DNA from: an uncultured Bacteroidota bacterium
GTDB lineage: Bacteria; Bacteroidota; Bacteroidia; Bacteroidales; P3
NCBI GenBank assembly: GCA_902784465.1
Contig: CACZUZ010000018.1
Coordinates: 1-43,621 of the forward strand
DNA length: 43,621 nucleotides
Direction: 5' to 3'
This document shows, in pieces, positions 39,312 through 43,621 of this stretch; the stretch's first letter is position 1; the number at the start of each line of letters is the position of its first letter. The position numbers and the translations under genes are program-made. The notes below the pieces were generated by a model. That model saw only the letters and a program-made list of their open reading frames with translations, searched no databases and was not told the DNA's origin.

Positions 39312-40403
39312 ATGAAAAAACTGATCTTGACATTAGCACTGGTAGCAATGACGCTGGCTGCATCGGCAAACTCCGTACGCTACTTCACCCGCCCGCAAGC
39401 AGCGCGCGTTGCCAACACCCTCGATGCACAGGCCGAACTGATGATCTACTGCGGATACGAGTACGAACTAGCCACATACGTAATAATCAACGAAGTGTGG
39501 GCCGAGCCAGTGAACAGTAAATACTACGAGATATGGATCTATGGCTATGATGCCTACACCGGAGAGGAAATCTACATGCCTATCGACCTCTCTTGCATCT
39601 GGCTCTACAACAACATCGGCAACCGCATGTACAGCGCGGCTCAGTATCTGAGATTCCGCAGCTCGGTGGCAACGCCCAACTTCTACTGGACCATGCCTCC
39701 CTACAACCCCTTCGTCCGCTACTACCACGACCCTGCTTTCAACCGCCACTACACCTACCACTATGAAATCCACCGCTTCGGATGGCGTCCTCCCGTACCC
39801 TCGCATGGCCATGCCCCCTACCACCCTTACTACATGCGTACCCCGCACACTCCCGCCCCAGTGCCCACGAAGCCCTACACTCCTGGTGTTGACCACCCCA
39901 CCGGCAACGGCAGCTACAACTATACTGGCGAGTCTCGCGGAAGCTCCACACGCAGCACCTCGTTCAACAGCGTCGGAGGTGTACGCTCTGGAAGCAACCG
40001 CAGTAACAGCGGCAACCCTGGAGTGACAAACAGAACTGCAACTTCGACCAACAACAGTGGTACCCGTACAAATGGCTCAAAGTCAGGAGCATCTACTAAT
40101 AACGGTCGCAACGTGTCAACCTCGGGTAACAACAGTGGTACAACCAACAATGGCCGCAACGTGTCGACATCGGGTAACAACAGTGGTACAACCAACAACG
40201 GCCGCAACGTGTCGACCTCAAACAGCAACAGCCGCACAACCAGCAACAGCCGCAACGTGTCGACCTCTAACAGCAACAGCCGCAGCGTGTCGACCTCTAA
40301 CAGCAACACTAGCAGCAGCCGCAATGCGTCGACCTCGAGCAGCAATGAGAGAAAAACTCAGACTACAGGCCGCAACGTAAGCACTGGAAGAAACACACGC
40401 TAA
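39312..40403 (+). CDS. Secreted protein with Asn/Ser/Thr-rich repeat tail
   Basis: 363 residues. Signal KKLILTLALVAMTLAASANS. The folded part, residues 20-185, is rich in Tyr and Trp (VARVANTL-like start written as AARVANTLDAQAELMIYCGY, IWIYGYDAYTGEEIYMPIDL, NFYWTMPPYNPFVRYYHDPA, NRHYTYHYEIHRFGWRPPVP). Pro-rich spacer at 185-205. From about 255 the tail has repeats of 14-16 residues such as NNSGTTNNGRNVSTSG, then shorter SNSNSR units. At the DNA level the tail is a tandem repeat prone to slippage. Probably surface-exposed or in the periplasm. The phosphorylase gene starts 12 bp downstream, so they are likely co-transcribed, without evident functional link. Confidence 0.8.
   Translation: MKKLILTLALVAMTLAASANSVRYFTRPQAARVANTLDAQAELMIYCGYEYELATYVIINEVWAEPVNSKYYEIWIYGYDAYTGEEIYMPIDLSCIWLYNNIGNRMYSAAQYLRFRSSVATPNFYWTMPPYNPFVRYYHDPAFNRHYTYHYEIHRFGWRPPVPSHGHAPYHPYYMRTPHTPAPVPTKPYTPGVDHPTGNGSYNYTGESRGSSTRSTSFNSVGGVRSGSNRSNSGNPGVTNRTATSTNNSGTRTNGSKSGASTNNGRNVSTSGNNSGTTNNGRNVSTSGNNSGTTNNGRNVSTSNSNSRTTSNSRNVSTSNSNSRSVSTSNSNTSSSRNASTSSSNERKTQTTGRNVSTGRNTR
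40065..40375 (+). repeat. Coding tandem repeat (Asn-Ser-Gly-Thr / Gly-Arg-Asn-Val-Ser units)
   Basis: About six copies of a 30-48 bp unit containing GGCCGCAACGTGTCGAC, encoding GRNVSTS. The middle copies are nearly identical at DNA level, the last ones shorter. Confidence 0.85.
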
Positions 40404-40415
40404 TACTCATCCGAA

Positions 40416-41291
40416 ATGAATAACACTCTGAAATCAAGCGAACTGGTATTGGCTCCCAATGGGAGCCTCTACCATATTTATATGACTGGCGACAATTTGG
40501 CCGACGACATTTTTCTTGTCGGTGACCCTAATCGCGTCAACATGTTCAAGGACATCTTCGACAGCATCGAATTTGAAAGCCAGAACCGTGAAATCCATGC
40601 CTTAACGGGCAGCTATCACGGCCATCGATTCACGGCTCTCAGCACCGGCATGGGTTGCGACAACATCGACATCGTCGTTACCGAACTCGATGCCGCCGCC
40701 AATATCGACCTCAAGTCCCGCACCATACTTCCCAGCCACCGCACGCTCAACATGGTACGCATCGGGACATCAGGGTCGCTGCATAGCGAAATACCCACAG
40801 GTTCGCTAGTGGCATCGGCCTACGCCATCGGTCTCGACGGTCTGCTCAACTACTACCAACACGACGACAGCCAGCTGGAAGAGGATATGACTGAAGCATT
40901 TGTGAGACACATACAGATGCCCGACCGCATGGCGCGTCCCTACTGCGTGAAAGGCAGCAACGAGCTCCTTGCCAAAGTGAGCGGATTTACGAAGCAGGGC
41001 ATAACAGCCACTGCTCCTGGCTTTTATGCACCACAAGGACGCACCATCCGCATTGCTCCCGCTATCCCCGACCTCAACGAGAGGCTTGCCTCTTTCACCT
41101 GGGACGGTCTGAAGGTGACCAACCTCGAGATGGAGACCTCCGCCATCTACGGTCTGTCACGGATAATGGGTCATAACGCTCTGACCGTATGCCTCATCAT
41201 CGCCAACCGTGCCGACGGCACTTTCCTCAACGACTATCACAACCAAATGAAGGACACTATTGTGAGAATGCTTGAGTGTTTGAATGCTTAA
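40416..41291 (+). CDS. Nucleoside phosphorylase (uridine/purine phosphorylase family)
   Basis: 291 residues, NP-I family. Phosphate-binding FLVGDPNRVNMFKDIF near residue 35; the Gly-rich ALSTGMGCDNIDIVVTELDA; VRIGTSGSLHSEIPTGSLVA, the GTxG phosphate site; NLEMETSAIYGLSRIMGHNA, where the EMET motif contacts ribose; and CLIIANRADGTFL. It splits a nucleoside with phosphate to base and ribose-1-phosphate in salvage. The sequence is nearer to uridine phosphorylase-like proteins of Bacteroidota than to DeoD by the spacing of these motifs, but base specificity cannot be told. The last codons (ECLNA) are in a TTGAGTGTTTGAATG stretch, the same word as the array at 22.1 kb. Confidence 0.92.
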   Translation: MNNTLKSSELVLAPNGSLYHIYMTGDNLADDIFLVGDPNRVNMFKDIFDSIEFESQNREIHALTGSYHGHRFTALSTGMGCDNIDIVVTELDAAANIDLKSRTILPSHRTLNMVRIGTSGSLHSEIPTGSLVASAYAIGLDGLLNYYQHDDSQLEEDMTEAFVRHIQMPDRMARPYCVKGSNELLAKVSGFTKQGITATAPGFYAPQGRTIRIAPAIPDLNERLASFTWDGLKVTNLEMETSAIYGLSRIMGHNALTVCLIIANRADGTFLNDYHNQMKDTIVRMLECLNA

Positions 41292-41306
41292 ATAGATCAA
41301 TTGCCA

Positions 41307-41795
41307 ATGAATTTCCGTCAACTGACAAAGGTTCTGTTATTACTATCGGCGTTTTCAACTTTCAATTTTCATTTTTCAATTACTAACGCCCAAGCCTCCT
41401 ATATTGCCGAACAGCTGGGGCGCGACGCGCATCACATAGTGCAATCATTAGGTGCCTTTGTGGGCAACGAACGTGCTGAGAGCCAGCAGTTCGACATCAC
41501 CTATATGCCGGCCGGCAACCATGTGGAGGGTGTCATGATTATCAACACCGCCGATTACCGCTGCACATTCAAGATGGACCCCAAAACAGAGATCTGCTAC
41601 CAAATCCTGCTCGATGTGCGTAGTGCCGACTTCCTTCGCGACTTCAACCGTCTCTTCCAGGTCTATCATACAGAAAACCCTGACAGCGACGACAAAACCA
41701 TGCATTTCGGCGACAAGCTGATACGTGTGCGCGAAACGGCATCAACGACATCACGTTTCCGCAGTTTCACCATGAACGTTATCAACGAAAAATAA
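41307..41795 (+). CDS. Secreted protein of unknown function
   Basis: 162 residues from ATG at 41307. Signal peptide (LLLLSAFSTFNFHFSITNAQ) with cleavage near NAQA. The mature part has AEQLGRDAHHIVQSLGAFVG, GNHVEGVMIINTADYRCTFK and EICYQILLDVRSADFLRDFN, and looks like a small alpha/beta protein. No family is recognised. It begins 15 bp after the phosphorylase stop codon and is probably in the same operon. After it (41796-41887) there is a short hairpin (GGGCTT/AAGCCC) without a T-run. Confidence 0.78.
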   Translation: MNFRQLTKVLLLLSAFSTFNFHFSITNAQASYIAEQLGRDAHHIVQSLGAFVGNERAESQQFDITYMPAGNHVEGVMIINTADYRCTFKMDPKTEICYQILLDVRSADFLRDFNRLFQVYHTENPDSDDKTMHFGDKLIRVRETASTTSRFRSFTMNVINEK

Positions 41796-41887
41796 CCTGA
41801 CAAAAAAAAAGACTCATTGGAGCCAAGGGCTTACAGAAAAGCCCATCAATCCTATCATTATAAAGAGAAATAAAAAAATATAACATT

Positions 41888-43102
41888 ATGACCCACTACG
41901 AAAAAGTATCTAGCAAAGAACTGCGCGCCGGCATGGGCGAAGGCCTGGTAGAGGCTGGCCGCAAGAATGAGAATGTCGTCGCGCTGAGCGCCGACGTGAA
42001 AGGAAGCGTCAAGATGGACGGCTTCGCCAAGGAGTTCCCCGAGCGCTTCATCCAGTGCGGCATCGCCGAGGCCAACATGGTCGGCATCGCCGCCGGACTG
42101 AGCCTCTGCGGCAAAGTGCCCTTCATCGGTGGTTTCGCCGAGTTTGTCACCGGTCGTGTCTACGACCAGATACGCCAGGTGGTGTGCTACTCGAACAAGA
42201 ACGTCAAGATATGCGGTTCGCACGCCGGCATCTCCCTCGGCGAGGACGGCGCCACACACCAGACCATGGAGGACATCGCCCTCATGAAGGTGCTGCCCAA
42301 TATGACCGTGCTCGTGCCCGCCGACTTCAACCAGGCAAAGGCTGCCACCATCGCCGCCGCCGAGCATGTAGGTCCTGTCTATCTGCGTCTTGGGCGCTCG
42401 AAGATGCCCTGCTTCCTTCCCGAGAACCAGAAATTCGAAATCGGCAAAGCCCAACTGCTTAGCGAAGGTAAGGACGTGACCCTCTTTGCCTGCGGCCACC
42501 TCGTGTGGGAAGCCCTGCAAGCCGCCGAACATCTCGAGAAGGTCGGCATCAGCGCTGAAGTCATTAATATCCACACCATCAAGCCTCTCGACGTGGAGGC
42601 CATCGTGGCCAGCGCCCGCAAGACCGGTGCCGTCGTCACCTGCGAAGAGCACCTCTTCAACGGTGGCCTCGGCGACAGTGTGGCACAGGTCTTAGCCCTC
42701 CACTGCCCCACCCCGATGGAGTATGTGGCTGTCGACGACAAGTTTGGCGAGAGCGGCACTCCCGACGAGATGCTCACCAACTACCACCTCCGCGCCGCCG
42801 ACATCATGGCCAAAGCCTACGCCGTCCTCCAGCGCAAACCCGGCGCCACCAAGCAACGCTATTGCCAAAGTTGCGGCATGCCGCTCACCGACGAGGTTGT
42901 GAGCGACAATCCCGACTACTGCAAGTATTGCTTTGCCGACGGACACTTCACGCAAGACTGCACGATGGAACAGATGATAGACTGCTGTGTCCAGTTCGTG
43001 GACCAGTTCAACCAGAACACGGGCCAGCACCTCACTGCCGACGAATACCGCGAGCAGCTCCGCCAGTACTTCCCGCAACTCAAGCGCTGGCAGAAGAAAT
43101 AA
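41888..43102 (+). CDS. Transketolase C-terminal half fused to a zinc-ribbon domain
   Basis: 404 residues. Residues 1-315 are the C-terminal (pyrimidine plus Tkt_C) part of a split transketolase: SADVKGSVKMDGFAKEFPER, FIQCGIAEANMVGIAAGLSL (with the catalytic Glu of IAEAN), HAGISLGEDGATHQTMEDIA, and VINIHTIKPLDVEAIV in the last domain. Split enzymes of this kind work with a separate TPP-binding half of about 275 residues, which is not next to this gene. From 322 a Cys4 ribbon follows: C326, C329, C345 and C348 in RYCQSCGMPLTDEVV and YCKYCFADGHF, with MEQMIDCCVQFVDQF and QYFPQLKRWQ. That matches the small free-standing zinc-ribbon proteins of PF12674 type. The fusion is continuous, without frameshift. 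Confidence 0.92.
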   Translation: MTHYEKVSSKELRAGMGEGLVEAGRKNENVVALSADVKGSVKMDGFAKEFPERFIQCGIAEANMVGIAAGLSLCGKVPFIGGFAEFVTGRVYDQIRQVVCYSNKNVKICGSHAGISLGEDGATHQTMEDIALMKVLPNMTVLVPADFNQAKAATIAAAEHVGPVYLRLGRSKMPCFLPENQKFEIGKAQLLSEGKDVTLFACGHLVWEALQAAEHLEKVGISAEVINIHTIKPLDVEAIVASARKTGAVVTCEEHLFNGGLGDSVAQVLALHCPTPMEYVAVDDKFGESGTPDEMLTNYHLRAADIMAKAYAVLQRKPGATKQRYCQSCGMPLTDEVVSDNPDYCKYCFADGHFTQDCTMEQMIDCCVQFVDQFNQNTGQHLTADEYREQLRQYFPQLKRWQKK

Positions 43103-43126
43103 AAATGATTAATAAACAATAGAAAT

Positions 43127-43363
43127 ATGAAATTGTTCAAGAAAAAGAACTGGGCTTACTATCTGTTTCTGTTTGGTGTATTTTCCTTGGCATTTTTCCT
43201 TGTAAGAATACTGTTCGACCATGACGGACTACGCAGTGCTGTTATTGGCGGATTGGTAAGCGGAGTTGTCTTTACCATCCTTTGGTGGTTTCTCGACCAA
43301 GGCCACGAGCAGGTAAAGGACGCCGCCCAACAAGACGAGGCCGAGCGCAAGCGCAAGGAATAA
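43127..43363 (+). CDS. Small two-helix membrane protein of unknown function
   Basis: 78 residues. Basic N-terminus (MKLFKKKN), two membrane segments (YYLFLFGVFSLAFFLVRILF and AVIGGLVSGVVFTILWWFL), then a charged cytosolic tail (DQGHEQVKDAAQQDEAERKR). It lies 24 bp after the transketolase fusion gene and is followed by a strong GC-rich hairpin. Not recognised. Confidence 0.75.
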   Translation: MKLFKKKNWAYYLFLFGVFSLAFFLVRILFDHDGLRSAVIGGLVSGVVFTILWWFLDQGHEQVKDAAQQDEAERKRKE

Positions 43364-43373
43364 CCCGTGGCGG

Positions 43374-43411
43374 TTGTATCGGCGCGGCGGCTTGCCGCCG
43401 CGCCGATACAA
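43374..43411. terminator. GC-rich perfect hairpin after the small membrane protein gene
   Basis: 17-bp perfect arms (TTGTATCGGCGCGGCGG and complement) with loop CTTG, outer GG/CC bases possibly extending it. No T-run follows, so it may be a REP-like element or an RNA-stabilising hairpin instead of a classic terminator. No second copy is seen in this window. Confidence 0.6.
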
Positions 43412-43455
43412 ACCCCGCCGAAAGATTGATGCATAACATATAATATAAAAGGTAT

Positions 43456-43621
43456 ATAAAGAAAGCAATCTTGACATTCGCCGTGCTGTGCGGCATCGGT
43501 TTCGGAGCCGTGGCGCAGAGCGTGGACACCAATGCGGTGGAGTTGATTGACCCCATTCAAATCGACCCGCAGTTTCCTGGTGGTGCCGATTCAATGTACG
43601 CATTCATCGCACGCAATTATC
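43456..43621 (+). CDS. Start of a TonB-domain protein, apparently with an ATA start codon (cut by window edge)
   Basis: The frame gives KKAILTFAVLCGIGFGAVAQ, a typical Bacteroidota signal peptide, then PIQIDPQFPGGADSMYAFIA, the start of a TonB C-terminal domain (PxFPGGxxxMxxFI). The codon in the start position is ATA, preceded by in-frame TAA 15 bp upstream with no ATG, GTG or TTG in between. The next possible start is TTG at 43471, which would shorten the positive n-region of the signal. Either ATA is used, or the base is a mutation or sequencing error. Continues beyond the window. Confidence 0.65.
   Translation, partial: MKKAILTFAVLCGIGFGAVAQSVDTNAVELIDPIQIDPQFPGGADSMYAFIARNY

Overview
The window looks like a chromosomal segment of an uncultured member of Bacteroidota, most likely order Bacteroidales (gut or rumen type). 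The evidence: many genes are preceded by the Bacteroidota sigma -7 element (TAnnTTTG) and not by strong Shine-Dalgarno sites; methylmalonyl-CoA epimerase sits next to a methylmalonyl-CoA decarboxylase/carboxylase subunit, as in the succinate-propionate pathway; a DUF4835 protein, a BspA-type leucine-rich protein with a type IX-secretion-like C-terminus and a TonB-domain protein of Bacteroidota type are present. No species can be named from sequence alone.

Layout. 1-9.2 kb is mostly housekeeping on the minus strand: mmdA (partial), mce, dxs, a secreted protein, alaS and a GroES-family protein, with dapD and a small lipoprotein on plus. 9.46-11.96 kb is a YfhO-type membrane protein. 11.98-19.75 kb is a minus-strand surface-polymer operon: IspD/TarI-type cytidylyltransferase, TagD-type cytidylyltransferase, stand-alone asparagine-synthase domain, DUF362 protein, CDP-glycerol-type polymerase, GT2 glycosyltransferase and an FAD enzyme. 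Four of these genes are 2 bp apart or overlap. Together they suggest a polyol-phosphate (teichoic-acid-like) decoration of a surface glycan. 19.9-26.3 kb holds a lipoprotein, an aminotransferase, DUF4835, gyrB and pepE. 26.6-31.9 kb is an exopolysaccharide initiation/export cassette on plus (WbaP/WcaJ-type transferase, Wzc-type kinase, Wza-type exporter). 31.9-38.9 kb is an accessory region: IS3-type remnant, broken ParE toxin with antitoxin, a 1071-residue BspA-like surface protein, a lipoprotein behind a structured leader, and a decayed restriction/DUF1016 locus ending at a tRNA-Ser. 39.1-43.6 kb holds a repetitive secreted protein, a nucleoside phosphorylase, a secreted protein, a transketolase C-half fused to a zinc ribbon, a small membrane protein and the start of a TonB-domain protein.

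The most unusual property is in the spacers. At least eleven intergenic regions consist of degenerate tandem repeats with a strict 8-bp period, built on several unrelated core words (CGGAT, TTGAGTG, ATAACG). Between co-directional genes the array is often two-part: one orientation next to the upstream stop codon, then the reverse complement toward the next start codon, so the transcript could fold back on itself. Other spacers carry 7-bp versions. I do not recognise this as a described element class. Second in interest is a leader RNA at about 37.06-37.19 kb with a terminator and mutually overlapping upstream stems, resembling a riboswitch or attenuator.
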